From: an uncultured Kiritimatiellota bacterium
GTDB lineage: Bacteria > Verrucomicrobiota > Kiritimatiellia > RFP12 > UBA1067
DNA: 30,256 nt
Direction of reading: 5' to 3'
Assembly (NCBI GenBank): GCA_934635045.1
Contig: CAKTZA010000047.1
Span: 1 to 30,256, forward strand
A program made the position numbers and the translations under genes. Under the pieces are notes generated by a model, which was given only the letters and a program-made list of their open reading frames with translations, did not search any database and was not told the DNA's origin. Below are positions 21,676 to 30,256 of this stretch, in pieces. How positions within the stretch are numbered: the first letter of the stretch is position 1; each line of letters begins with the position of its first letter.

Positions 21676-22827
21676 TCATTCCCTGTGCACCGAGACGCTT
21701 TGGATGAGGCCGAGGCCGCACATCACCGTGAGGAGAAACGTGCGTCCCGACGAAATGAACGGCAGCGGCAGCCCCGTGATGGGCACCAGCCCGATGGACA
21801 TCGCGATGTTGACGTAGACATGCGCGAAGACGAGCGTCGAGAAGCCGAGCGCCAGCAGCCGCCCGCGCGCGTCCGCCGCGACGGCGGCGACGCGGCAGCC
21901 GCTCACGAGCAGCAGCCCGAACAGCGCCAGCAGCACGACCGACCCGACGAACCCCGTCTCCTCCGCGTAGACGCAGAAGATGAAGTCGTTCATCGAGATG
22001 GACGGCGGCAGGTACTTCAGGTGGTTCAGCTCGCCCTTGCCGATGCCCTTGCCCGCATAGCCGCCCGAGCCGATCGAGAGCTTCGCCTGCCGCAGGTTCC
22101 AGCCCGCGCCGCGCAGGTCCTCCTCCGGGAAGAGGAAGACGCGCACGCGCTTGACCTGATGCGGCTTCAGCGGCACGTAGCGCAGGATCCGTTCGCGCCG
22201 CTCCGGCGCGACGCCCGGCTTCTCCGCCTCGTAGACCGCGCCCAACACGGCGGCCGTCGCGAGCCCGCCGACCGCGAGAATCGTGACGAGCCCCTTGCGC
22301 CAGACGCCCGCGACGAAGAGGATCGCCACCGTCGCCGGCACGAGCGTCAGCGTCGTCCCCAGGTCCGGCTCCGCGAGGATGAGCAGCGACGGCACGCCGA
22401 TCAGCGCCGCCGTCAGGCAGAAGCCGCGAAAGCCCCCGAGCCACGCGAACCACCGGCCGCCCAGCAGCGCGGCGAGCAGCGTGATGACGCCGAGCTTCGC
22501 GACTTCGCTCGGCTGGAAGAACCAGAGCCACCGCTTGCCGCCGTAGACCTCCTCGCCGACGAGCAGCACCGCGACGAGGCAGACGAGCGAGACGACGTAC
22601 GCCGGCACGGCGAGGAAGTCGAGGTACTTGCGGTAGTCGAAGACGGCGAGGACGAAGTACAGGACGAGCCCGAACGCCGCCGTCGCGAGGCTGCTCCGCC
22701 ACACGCCGTGGAAGAAGGCCGCCGCGCGCGCATGGCCCGCCGAGTAGATCGTCACCGTGCCGACGGCGACGAGCGCGAGCATCGCGCCGAAGAGGATCCA
22801 GTCGAACCGCCGGAGGAACCGCATCAT
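21676..22827 (-). CDS. rodA: RodA, SEDS-family peptidoglycan glycosyltransferase
   Basis: This 383-aa protein has about ten membrane helices. SEDS landmarks are present: GGKRWLWFFQPSEVAKL, LAEPDLGTTLTL, the large periplasmic loop with GKGIGKGELNHLKYLPPSISMNDFIF, and YAEETGFVG. The final signature reads GLPLPFISSGRTF where most RodA/FtsW have PFxSYGG, a notable change. The enzyme polymerises lipid II into glycan strands in the elongation complex together with the transpeptidase PBP2, encoded immediately before it. The ATG overlaps the mrdA stop codon (ATGA); an adjacent second ATG is equally possible. It is the last gene of the rod operon. Confidence 0.93.
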   Translation of the reverse strand: MMRFLRRFDWILFGAMLALVAVGTVTIYSAGHARAAAFFHGVWRSSLATAAFGLVLYFVLAVFDYRKYLDFLAVPAYVVSLVCLVAVLLVGEEVYGGKRWLWFFQPSEVAKLGVITLLAALLGGRWFAWLGGFRGFCLTAALIGVPSLLILAEPDLGTTLTLVPATVAILFVAGVWRKGLVTILAVGGLATAAVLGAVYEAEKPGVAPERRERILRYVPLKPHQVKRVRVFLFPEEDLRGAGWNLRQAKLSIGSGGYAGKGIGKGELNHLKYLPPSISMNDFIFCVYAEETGFVGSVVLLALFGLLLVSGCRVAAVAADARGRLLALGFSTLVFAHVYVNIAMSIGLVPITGLPLPFISSGRTFLLTVMCGLGLIQSVSVHRE

Positions 22828-24659
22828 GGCAGTGCCTCCTTTTCCGTTGCCGCCGACGGGGCGAGGTGTGGGACACGAGCGACTTGAGCCCCCTCAAAGA
22901 ACCTGGAGAGGACGGCGGCGGCCTTCGGCGCCGTCGTGCCGCCGCCCGAGTCGCCGTTCTCGATCACCATCGCGAGGGCGATGCGCGGCGCGTCCGACGG
23001 CGCGTAGGCGATGAACCACGTGTTCTTGCGCCGCCGCGCGCCCATGCCGACCTCGGCCGTGCCCGTCTTGCCCGAGACGTCGACCGGCACGTCCAGCCCG
23101 CCGCGCCAGCCCGTGCCGCGCGAGACGCCGTCGCCCGCGACGACCATGCGCAGGCCCTCGCGCACGATGCGCAGGTCGCGTTCGCGGAACGGCAGCGGAC
23201 GCCGCTCGGTCGGCGCGTCCGCCCGCAGGCGCGGCGTGACGAGGTAGCCCGTCCCCAGCGCGCCCGCGACACGCGCCATCTGCAGCGGCGAGGCGAGCAG
23301 CATGCCCTGGCCAATCGACATCTGGATGAGGTCGCCGACAAACCAGCGCTCGTGGTACTGGCGCTCCTTCCAGTCCGCATCCGGCACGACGCCCGCCCGG
23401 TCGACGCCGAGGTCGAGGCCCGTCTTCGCGCCGAGGCCGAACGCCCGCGCCGCGCGCACGAGCGCATTCGTGCCGATCTCCGCCGCGAGATTGCAGAAGT
23501 ACGGGTTGCAGCTCTTCATGAGCGCGTGCGTGAGGTCGATCTCGCCGTGGCCCCACCGGCTCGCGCACCGGAGGCGCAGGGCGCCGCGCACGTAGACGCC
23601 GTCGCACGGATACGTCGCCGTCGCCGGATACCCGGCCGACAGCGCGGCAAGCGCCGTCACGGGCTTGAACGTCGAGCCGGGCGCGTAGGCGCCGCCGGAG
23701 GCCCGGTTCAGGAGCGGCTTCGCCGGGTCGTCCGCCAGCCGCCGGTAGAGCGCCGGGTCGAGGCGCGGCACGAAGTCGTTCGGATCGAACCCCGGCGCGC
23801 TCGCGAACGCGAGAACGTCCCCCGTGCGCGGATCGAGCGCGACGCACGCGCCGCACAGGCCCGCGAGCTGGCGTTCGGCCTCCTGCTGGAGGCGCACGTC
23901 GAGCGCGAGACGCAGGTCGAGGCCCTTCTGCGGCTCCTCGACGACCTGCGTGCGGATCGTGTAGCTGTTCGCGTCGACCGTGAGCAGGTTCACGCCCGGC
24001 ACGCCGCGCAGGTAGCTGTCGTAGAAGACCTCCAGCCCCGCGCGTCCGCGCAGCTCCGGCAGGTAGAAGTGGAACTTCTCGCCGGCGGCGGCCTCGCCGG
24101 CGCCGCTGTCGCGCCCGACGTAGCCGACGAGCTGCGCCGCGAGCGGGCCGTGCGGATAGGCCCGCACCTCCTCCGTCGCGACCGCGAAGCCGGGGTAGTC
24201 CGACTCGTGCTCGGCGAAGACCGCGAGCTCGCGCTCGTCGAGGCCGCGCCAGACGACGAGCGGCATCGCGCGCAGCTGGTGCACGTGCCGCGCGACCGCG
24301 TTCGTGGACGGCCCCGCCGCGCGGCCGAGGGCGCGGCCGAGCGCGGCGATCGCCGCGCCGATCGCGTCGCACGTCTGCTCGTAGCGGCGACGCTGGAACC
24401 GCGCAGGGTCGCAGACGAGGCTCTGCGACAGGCGGCTTTCCGCCAGGACGCGGCCATGGCGATCGAGGATCCGCCCGCGCATCCCGGCCGTCCGCACGCG
24501 CCGCTCGCTCTGGCGGCTCGCCGCGCCTCGGTAGTCCGCCGCGTCCTCGACCTGGAACTCGCGCAACTTCACGCCGAGCCGCACGAGGCCGACGACAAAC
24601 AGCGCCGCCAGCGCCCAGCACGAGACGAAGCCCACGGTTGCCGCATCAACCCGCTTCAT
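22824..24659 (-). CDS. mrdA: Penicillin-binding protein 2 (class B transpeptidase)
   Basis: This 611-aa protein has a single N-terminal membrane helix (about 8-30). The pedestal region contains GMRGRILDRHGRVLAES (residues about 59-75) as in class B PBPs, and the transpeptidase domain follows with Ser329-x-x-Lys332 (PGSTFK), Ser383-Cys-Asn385 and Lys531-Thr-Gly (GKTGTAE). It cross-links peptidoglycan on the outer side of the inner membrane during cell elongation, paired with RodA. The start overlaps mreD by 14 bases. The C-terminal tail after the catalytic domain is short. The position within mreBCD-mrdA-rodA makes PBP2 more likely than the division enzyme FtsI. Confidence 0.95.
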   Translation of the reverse strand: MKRVDAATVGFVSCWALAALFVVGLVRLGVKLREFQVEDAADYRGAASRQSERRVRTAGMRGRILDRHGRVLAESRLSQSLVCDPARFQRRRYEQTCDAIGAAIAALGRALGRAAGPSTNAVARHVHQLRAMPLVVWRGLDERELAVFAEHESDYPGFAVATEEVRAYPHGPLAAQLVGYVGRDSGAGEAAAGEKFHFYLPELRGRAGLEVFYDSYLRGVPGVNLLTVDANSYTIRTQVVEEPQKGLDLRLALDVRLQQEAERQLAGLCGACVALDPRTGDVLAFASAPGFDPNDFVPRLDPALYRRLADDPAKPLLNRASGGAYAPGSTFKPVTALAALSAGYPATATYPCDGVYVRGALRLRCASRWGHGEIDLTHALMKSCNPYFCNLAAEIGTNALVRAARAFGLGAKTGLDLGVDRAGVVPDADWKERQYHERWFVGDLIQMSIGQGMLLASPLQMARVAGALGTGYLVTPRLRADAPTERRPLPFRERDLRIVREGLRMVVAGDGVSRGTGWRGGLDVPVDVSGKTGTAEVGMGARRRKNTWFIAYAPSDAPRIALAMVIENGDSGGGTTAPKAAAVLSRFFEGAQVARVPHLAPSAATEKEALP

Positions 24660-25104
24660 CGAGCGCCGCCCCCCTTTCCGCCCACAGGTAGACGAGACCG
24701 ACCACGCCCGCCGTCGCGAAGCCGACCGGCACGGACACGAGCAGCCGCCCGAAGATGCCGCCGCCGCTCGCGCCCGTCCAGACCCACAGCCACACGAGGT
24801 AGCCCGGATACGTGACGGCCGTAAGCGCGCGCGCGAAGCCGACGCGGTTCACAAGCCACGCGGCCGCCAGGAAATAGCTCGCGCTCGCCGCCGGCGGCAG
24901 CGCGCCCAGCGCGTCCTCGACGGCCCCGGCGGCAATCGCGAAGACCGAGAGCGTCACGGCCGGGCCGCGCACCGCGACGAGCTGGGCCGCCACGAGCAGC
25001 ACCGGGCAGCCCACGCCGAGCGTACGCGGCAACAGCTCCTCCGCGCCGGCCCCGAGAACCAGCAGCAGCAGGCAGAAGACGAGCTGGAGCAGGCTATTTC
25101 TCAC
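24646..25104 (-). CDS. mreD: MreD rod-shape membrane protein
   Basis: A GTG at 25104 (VRNSLLQLVFCLLLLV) is chosen as the start; it overlaps the end of mreC by 11 bases and gives 152 aa, close to the usual MreD length. The longer frame to 25158 would add an Arg/Ser-rich shadow of mreC. The protein has about five hydrophobic helices, including LVFCLLLLVLGAGAEEL, LSVFAIAAGAVEDALGALPP, ASYFLAAAWLV and VGFATAGVVGLVYLW. MreD is poorly conserved, so the call relies on hydrophobic pattern plus position between mreC and mrdA. It links the MreB-MreC complex to the cell-wall machinery in the inner membrane. Confidence 0.82.
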   Translation of the reverse strand: MRNSLLQLVFCLLLLVLGAGAEELLPRTLGVGCPVLLVAAQLVAVRGPAVTLSVFAIAAGAVEDALGALPPAASASYFLAAAWLVNRVGFARALTAVTYPGYLVWLWVWTGASGGGIFGRLLVSVPVGFATAGVVGLVYLWAERGAALDEAG

Positions 25105-25884
25105 GGCGGATGAAGACCTCCTCAAGCGTCGAGAACTCGACGGCCGGCAGCACTTCACCCGTCACCACGCTGTTCGCGTTCGTGTGGAACTGGATCCAAG
25201 TGCCGATCTCAAGCCCCGGCGGAAAGACGCCGCCCAGGCCGGATGTCAAGACGCGGGCGCGCGCCATCGGGGACGACGCGCCGGACAAGTCACCTTGAAG
25301 CGACCGCAGGACGAGCGCGTCGTCCGTGCCGCCGGAGAGGACGCCGCGCACGCGGCCCTCGCCCTCGACGCGGACGTGCACCTTCACCGCCGGGTCGGTG
25401 AGGGGCGCGACCTCCGCCGTGTGGGCCGTGACGGAGACGACGCGGCCGACGAGCCCTTCGGGCACCGCGACGACAGCCCCCTTCTTCACGCCCGCGAGCG
25501 CGCCGCGATCGACGCGCAGGAACTCGCGGACGCCCGCCGCCCCGCCGCGCACGGCGAGGACACCCGCCGCAAGCCACGCCTCCGGGGCCTTGGCGGCGAG
25601 GGACAGGCCCCGCCGCAGACGCGCGTTCTCCGCCTCCAGCCGCTCCACGTCGCCCCTGAGGAGCGCAAGCGCGGCGACCTCGCGCTTCAGGCGCACGTTC
25701 TCCGCCGCGGCGGCGGAGGCGTTGAAGAGCCCCTTCACGCGCGACCAGACGCGCGTCACGAACGCCCGCTTCGCGTGCCCGACCGGATAAGCCGCCTCGA
25801 CGGCAACGGCGGGGCAGACGGCCAGGACCAGCGCCCCGACCGCCGCAATCACGCCAACGATGACCGAACCCGTCGCCTTCGACT

Positions 25885-25888
<4 letters not shown>
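25094..25888 (-). CDS. mreC: MreC rod-shape-determining protein
   Basis: This 264-aa protein starts at a GTG overlapping the mreB stop by 4 bases (GTGA). The N terminus has a membrane anchor (SVIVGVIAAVGALVLAVCPAVAV), followed by a coiled coil (about 60-100, NVRLKREVAALALLRGDVERLEAENARLRR in parts) and then the two beta domains of MreC (VLAVRGGAAGVREFLRVDRG, GLVGRVVSVTAHTAEVAPLTD, VLTSGLGGVFPPGLEIG). It scaffolds PBP2 and MreD on the periplasmic side of the inner membrane and activates PBP2. Length and order fit the family. Confidence 0.93.
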
Positions 25889-26922
<1,034 letters not shown>

Positions 26923-26932
26923 AATTGCGTGT

Positions 26933-26961
26933 ATTTTATGCGATTTTTCGGATTCCGTCAA
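26933..26961 (-). promoter_or_regulatory. Strong promoter of the rod operon, close to the mreB start codon
   Basis: TTGACG (26961-26956), a 17-base spacer and TAAAAT (26938-26933) on the minus strand. The expected transcription start is about 26926, only some 4 bases before the ATG at 26922. It lies in the 59-base gap after lysC. Confidence 0.75.
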
Positions 26962-26981
26962 GGGCGGGCCTGATTTTTGCC

Positions 26982-28346
26982 TTAGCCGAAGAATGCCTTG
27001 TAGAGCGCGCGGACGGCCGCGTCGCGGTCCTGCGTGCGAATCGCGAGCATGAACGACACTTCCGACGAGCCCTGGTTCACCATCGACATCGAGATGCCCG
27101 CCGACGCGAGCGCGAGGCACGCCTTGGCGAGCATGCCGGGCGTGTAGCACATGCCCTCGCCCACGACCATCACCATCGTGAGGTCGCGCTCGATCGTCAC
27201 GAAGTCGGGGTCGAGCTGCGCCTTGATCTCGTTGATGATCTTGCGGTCGCGCTCCTTCGGCAGGTACTGGCCCTTGACGACGACGCACTGTGAGTCGACG
27301 CCCGACGGCATGTGTTCGTAGGAAATGCCGTTCTCCTCCAGGATCTGCAGAAGCCGCCGCCCGAAGCCGATCTGGCGGTTCATGAGGTACTTCTCGACGA
27401 CGATGTTGCAGAAGCCGTCCGCCGACGCGATGCCGACGACCGTGCCCGGCACGACGCGCCGCGACTGCTGGATCATCGTGCCCGGCTCGCTCGGATGGTT
27501 CGTGTTGCGGATGTTGATCGGGATGCGCGCCTTGACGGCCGGGATGACCGCGTCGTCGTTGAAGACGCCGAAGCCCGCGTAGGAGAGCTCGCGCATCTCA
27601 CGGTACGTCATCGTCGGGATGCCCTCGCCGTCCTTCACCTCCGCGACAATGCGCGGATCGCACGGATAGACCGAGTCGACGTCCGTGAAGTTCTCGTAGA
27701 CGTCGGCGCAGACGGCCGCCGCGAGGATGGAGCCGGTGATGTCGCTGCCGCCGCGCGGGAACGTCGCGACCTTGCCCTCGCGCGTGTAGCCGAAGAAGCC
27801 GGGGTAGATGACGATGCCGTCGAAGTTCGAGAACGCCCGCGCAAGCCGCGCGTAGCTTTCGGGATCAAGCGTCGCGTCGCCGAAATTCCCCGTGAGGATC
27901 ATACCCGTGTCCTTCGGGCTCGCGTAGCGCGCCTTCTTGCCGCGCGCCTCGAAGGCGACGGCGACGAGCTTCGCGTTGTTGTCCTCGCCCGCCGCCTTCA
28001 GGAGATCCATGAACTCGTCCTTCGCGAGCGTCGCGACCTGGGCGATGCGGTCGTGCAGATCCATCTCGATCCGGCGGACGATCTCCTCGCCGAGGTTCAG
28101 CTCCTGCGCCATCTGGGCGTAGCGCTCGACGACCTCGCCGAACGCGCGGTCGGTGTTCTCGCCCTTCAGCGCCGTCTCCGCGAGCGCAATCAGGAGATCC
28201 GTCACCTTCGTGTCGCCGCTGTGGCGCTTGCCCGGAGCCGAGACGACCACGAGCCGCCGCGCGGGATCCGCGAGGACGATGTCGATGACCTTGTTGAGCT
28301 GCGCCGCGTTCGCGAGCGACGAGCCGCCGAATTTGCAGACCTTCAT
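26982..28346 (-). CDS. lysC: Aspartate kinase (monofunctional, with ACT domains)
   Basis: This 454-aa protein opens MKVCKFGGSSLA, the amino-acid-kinase motif (KFGGSS at 5-10). VVVSAPGKRHSGDTKVTDLL, YPGFFGYTREGKVATFPRGGSDITGS and FTDVDSVYPCDPRI are the aspartate/ATP-binding regions. The C-terminal part (from about 315) holds two ACT units, with EKYLMNRQIGFGRRLLQILEENGISYEHMPSG and VVGEGMCYTPGMLAKACLALASAGISMSMVNQG, expected to bind lysine or threonine as feedback inhibitor. It makes aspartyl phosphate, first step toward lysine, threonine, methionine and diaminopimelate. The start is set by the conserved N terminus; the ribosome site is weak. It follows fabG by 38 bases, an unusual partner. Confidence 0.93.
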   Translation of the reverse strand: MKVCKFGGSSLANAAQLNKVIDIVLADPARRLVVVSAPGKRHSGDTKVTDLLIALAETALKGENTDRAFGEVVERYAQMAQELNLGEEIVRRIEMDLHDRIAQVATLAKDEFMDLLKAAGEDNNAKLVAVAFEARGKKARYASPKDTGMILTGNFGDATLDPESYARLARAFSNFDGIVIYPGFFGYTREGKVATFPRGGSDITGSILAAAVCADVYENFTDVDSVYPCDPRIVAEVKDGEGIPTMTYREMRELSYAGFGVFNDDAVIPAVKARIPINIRNTNHPSEPGTMIQQSRRVVPGTVVGIASADGFCNIVVEKYLMNRQIGFGRRLLQILEENGISYEHMPSGVDSQCVVVKGQYLPKERDRKIINEIKAQLDPDFVTIERDLTMVMVVGEGMCYTPGMLAKACLALASAGISMSMVNQGSSEVSFMLAIRTQDRDAAVRALYKAFFG

Positions 28347-28384
28347 GTTCAGATTCTTGCCTTTCCCTCTTGACCGAACAGCCG

Positions 28385-29119
28385 TCAGACCATGCCGCCG
28401 TTGACGGAGATGACCTGGCCCGTCACGTAGGACGACTCGTCGCCCGCCAGCCACGCGACGCAGTTCGCGATGTCCGCCCCCGTGCCGAACCGCTTCAGCG
28501 GAATCGACTCGGCGTACTGCTTCTTGAGCTCGTCGGGAAGCTGGTCGGTCATCGCCGAGACGATGAACCCCGGCGCGACGGCGTTGCAGCGCACCTTGCG
28601 CGAGCCGAGCTCCTTCGCGACGGTCTTCGTGAGCGCGATCACGCCGCCCTTCGACGCCGTGTAGTTCGCCTGCCCCGCGTTGCCCGTGATGCCGACGACG
28701 GACGTGATGTTGACGATCGACCCGCCGCACGGCGCGCCGTCAGCCCCCTTGTTCTTCATCATCGGACGCGCCACCGCGCGCGTGAAGAGGAACGTGCCCT
28801 TCAGGTTGATGTCGACGACGAGATCCCAGTCCGCATCGCTCATGCGCATGAGCAGCCCGTCCTTCGTGACGCCCGCGTTGTTGACGAGCACGTCAATCCG
28901 CCCGAACTTCTCCAGCACTTCCTTGACGCAGGCGTCGACATCCGCCGAACTCGAGACGTCGACCTTGCGGCAGTGGGCCGCGCCCTCGCACGACTCGATC
29001 GACCGCGCGACCGCGACGACCGTCGCGCCCTCGGCGGCGAATTTTTTCACGATGGCCGCGCCAATGCCGCGCGACGCCCCGGTCACGATCGCGACCTTGC
29101 CCTTCAGCGTCTCGCCCAT
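28385..29119 (-). CDS. fabG: 3-oxoacyl-[acyl-carrier-protein] reductase
   Basis: This 244-aa short-chain dehydrogenase has TGASRGIG at 13-20 (NADP-binding), LVNNAG at 78-83, and the catalytic Ser140-Tyr153-Lys157 set (NITSVVG, NYTASKGG). VNGGMV at the end and NAVAPGFIVSAMTDQLP match FabG closely. It reduces 3-oxoacyl-ACP in each cycle of fatty-acid elongation in the cytoplasm. GGAGGTG lies 7 bases before the ATG, inside the end of fabD, and only one base separates the fabD stop from this start. Other short-chain dehydrogenases share the motifs, but fabD next door makes FabG the best call. Confidence 0.94.
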   Translation of the reverse strand: MGETLKGKVAIVTGASRGIGAAIVKKFAAEGATVVAVARSIESCEGAAHCRKVDVSSSADVDACVKEVLEKFGRIDVLVNNAGVTKDGLLMRMSDADWDLVVDINLKGTFLFTRAVARPMMKNKGADGAPCGGSIVNITSVVGITGNAGQANYTASKGGVIALTKTVAKELGSRKVRCNAVAPGFIVSAMTDQLPDELKKQYAESIPLKRFGTGADIANCVAWLAGDESSYVTGQVISVNGGMV

Positions 29120-29120
29120 G

Positions 29121-30041
29121 TCACAGCACCTCCAACGTGGCGTCCAGTGACGCGAGGTCGGCGACGTTCGCCGTCTTCAGCGCCGCGTCGATCTTCTTGA
29201 CGAGGCCCGACAGCACCTTGCCGGGGCCGAACTCGACGAACGTGTCGCAGCCGAGCGCCTTCGCCGCCGCGACGTCCGCCGCCCAGTTCGTCGTGCCCGT
29301 GACCTGTTCAAGCATGAGCGCCTTGATCGCGCCCGGATCGGACGCGTGCGGCTGGCCCGTCACGTTCGAGAGAACCGGGAACTTCGGCGCATGGAACGTG
29401 ATCCCGTCGAGAACCGGCGCGAGCTTCTCGCGCGCCGGAGCCATGAACGGCGAGTGGAACGCGCCGGCCGTCGCGAGCGGAATCGCCCGCTTGATGCCAA
29501 GCTCCTTCGCCTTCGCCGCCGCCGCCGCAATCGCGTCCTTCGAGCCGGACAGCACCTGCTGCGCCGCCGAGTTGACGTTCGCGACCGTGCAGCCCGTCGC
29601 CGCGCAGAGAGCCGTGAGCTGGTCAGGCGTCGCGCCGACGATGGCAATCATGCCGGACGGCGTCGCCGCGCAGGCCTCCTGCATGAAACGACCGCGCGCC
29701 TCCAGCACCTTCAGCGTCGAGTCGAAGTCGAGGACGCCCGCCGCGCAGAGCGCGCCCCACTCGCCGAGGGACAGGCCCGCCGCGCAGGCGAAGGCCGTCG
29801 GACGCTTTTTCTGGAGCGCCGTGTAGGCCGCGTAGCTCATCACGAAGATCGCGGGCTGGCAGACGTTGGACTTCGTCAGCTCCTCCGCCGGGCCCTCGAA
29901 GCAAATCTTCTTCAGGTCGAAGCCGAGGACGGCGTTCGCCTTGTCGAAGAAGCCCATGATCTCGGAATCCGCCTCGGCGAAATCCTTGCCCATGCCGGGG
30001 ACCTGTGCGCCCTGTCCGGCGAAAATGCAGCACATGCTCAT
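29121..30041 (-). CDS. fabD: Malonyl-CoA:ACP transacylase
   Basis: This 306-aa protein begins CCIFAGQGAQVPGMGKD, the FabD N terminus. The nucleophile elbow is GLSLGEW with Ser91 (GHSLGE in many others) and the catalytic histidine is His196 in AGAFHSPFM. NVNSAAQQVLSG and FVEFGPGKVLSGLVKKI are further family landmarks. It loads malonyl groups from CoA onto acyl carrier protein to start and feed fatty-acid synthesis. The ATG at 30041 has AAAAGG about 11 bases upstream; a second ATG at 30035 is possible. It is the first gene of the fabD-fabG-lysC unit. Confidence 0.95.
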   Translation of the reverse strand: MSMCCIFAGQGAQVPGMGKDFAEADSEIMGFFDKANAVLGFDLKKICFEGPAEELTKSNVCQPAIFVMSYAAYTALQKKRPTAFACAAGLSLGEWGALCAAGVLDFDSTLKVLEARGRFMQEACAATPSGMIAIVGATPDQLTALCAATGCTVANVNSAAQQVLSGSKDAIAAAAAKAKELGIKRAIPLATAGAFHSPFMAPAREKLAPVLDGITFHAPKFPVLSNVTGQPHASDPGAIKALMLEQVTGTTNWAADVAAAKALGCDTFVEFGPGKVLSGLVKKIDAALKTANVADLASLDATLEVL

Positions 30042-30139
30042 TCTTTCTTTTTCCTTTTCTGTTTAAATTGCTTTCTTAACGTCTTTTAGAACGCCTTATA
30101 TACTCTTCCTTCTGGCCTTTTTCCTTCTCAATTTCGTAT

Positions 30140-30168
30140 AGTATACCACACACCGCGCATCGGCACAA
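30140..30168 (-). promoter_or_regulatory. Extended -10 promoter of fabD-fabG-lysC
   Basis: TTGTGC (30168-30163), a 17-base spacer ending TGG, then TATACT (30145-30140) on the minus strand; the TG one base before the -10 box makes it an extended -10. The start would be near 30133, giving a leader of about 90 AT- and purine-rich bases without a gene. Confidence 0.7.
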
Positions 30169-30213
30169 CGCGCAAAGGCTCTGGATTATCCCCGGTTTTG
30201 GAAATGGCTACCG

Positions 30214-30238
30214 AACCCTCGCGAGGCCTCGCGCGGTT
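30214..30238. repeat. GC palindrome upstream of the fabD promoter
   Basis: CGCGAGGCCTCGCG (30220-30233) is a perfect 14-base palindrome, extended loosely by AACC on one side and GGTT on the other. It is not followed by a T-run in the direction of the genes, so it is not an obvious terminator for a gene beyond the right edge. Confidence 0.4.
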
Positions 30239-30256
30239 TTCATCGATTTTGCCGTT

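Noticed and set aside
30214..30240. Transcription terminator at the GC palindrome
   Set aside because: The T-run lies on the plus-strand side and no plus-strand gene precedes it; for minus-strand transcription there is no U-tract.

Overview
The window looks like part of a chromosome from an uncultured, GC-rich, Gram-negative, rod-type bacterium of the Planctomycetes-Verrucomicrobia-Chlamydiae group. A Kiritimatiellae-like gut organism is the best guess. This rests on the style of the RHS and effector proteins, the DUF4091/GH123-type hydrolase, the MCE transporter and the full Mre/Rod set; it is an inference, because no rRNA or marker search could be run. Every convincing gene lies on the minus strand, so transcription runs from right to left.

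Reading with transcription: (1) fabD-fabG-lysC (30041-26982), fatty-acid initiation and elongation enzymes plus an aspartate kinase, behind an extended -10 promoter. (2) The rod-shape operon mreB-mreC-mreD-mrdA-rodA (26922-21676), tightly overlapping, with an excellent promoter only a few bases from the mreB start codon. (3) A 750-base non-coding stretch with two large imperfect palindromes, then an RNase E/G gene (20922-19324). (4) Four genes forming two chaperone-effector pairs in the style of type III secretion: CesT-like chaperone + 582-aa protein, CesT-like chaperone + 946-aa protein (19293-13619). (5) A GH123-like glycosidase with its own promoter, translationally coupled to a class I aminotransferase and followed by an MlaE-MlaF-MlaD lipid transporter (13499-8387). 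(6) A secreted 1311-aa RHS/YD-repeat protein with its own promoter. Its last ~180 residues, and the small genes after it, are much richer in A+T than the rest (about 4790 down to 1950). (7) A short O-antigen-ligase-like membrane protein overlapping a secreted alpha/beta hydrolase that runs off the left edge.

Two parts deserve most attention. The first is the pair of probable type III chaperone-effector modules, whose effectors I do not recognise. The second is the rhs locus. Downstream of the intact rhs gene and its candidate immunity gene lies a decayed rhs-core fragment (3723-3819) directly in front of a TPR lipoprotein gene. Next comes a ~105-base broken copy of the start of the ligase gene, so that the unknown secreted-protein gene at 1971-2810 sits between two direct repeats. 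This looks like a history of tip and cassette exchange at a polymorphic-toxin locus.

The genome also carries short palindromic repeats inside reading frames: a hairpin of six 7-base units in the ligase gene and a GC hairpin in rhs. I saw no tRNA, rRNA, CRISPR array or transposase.
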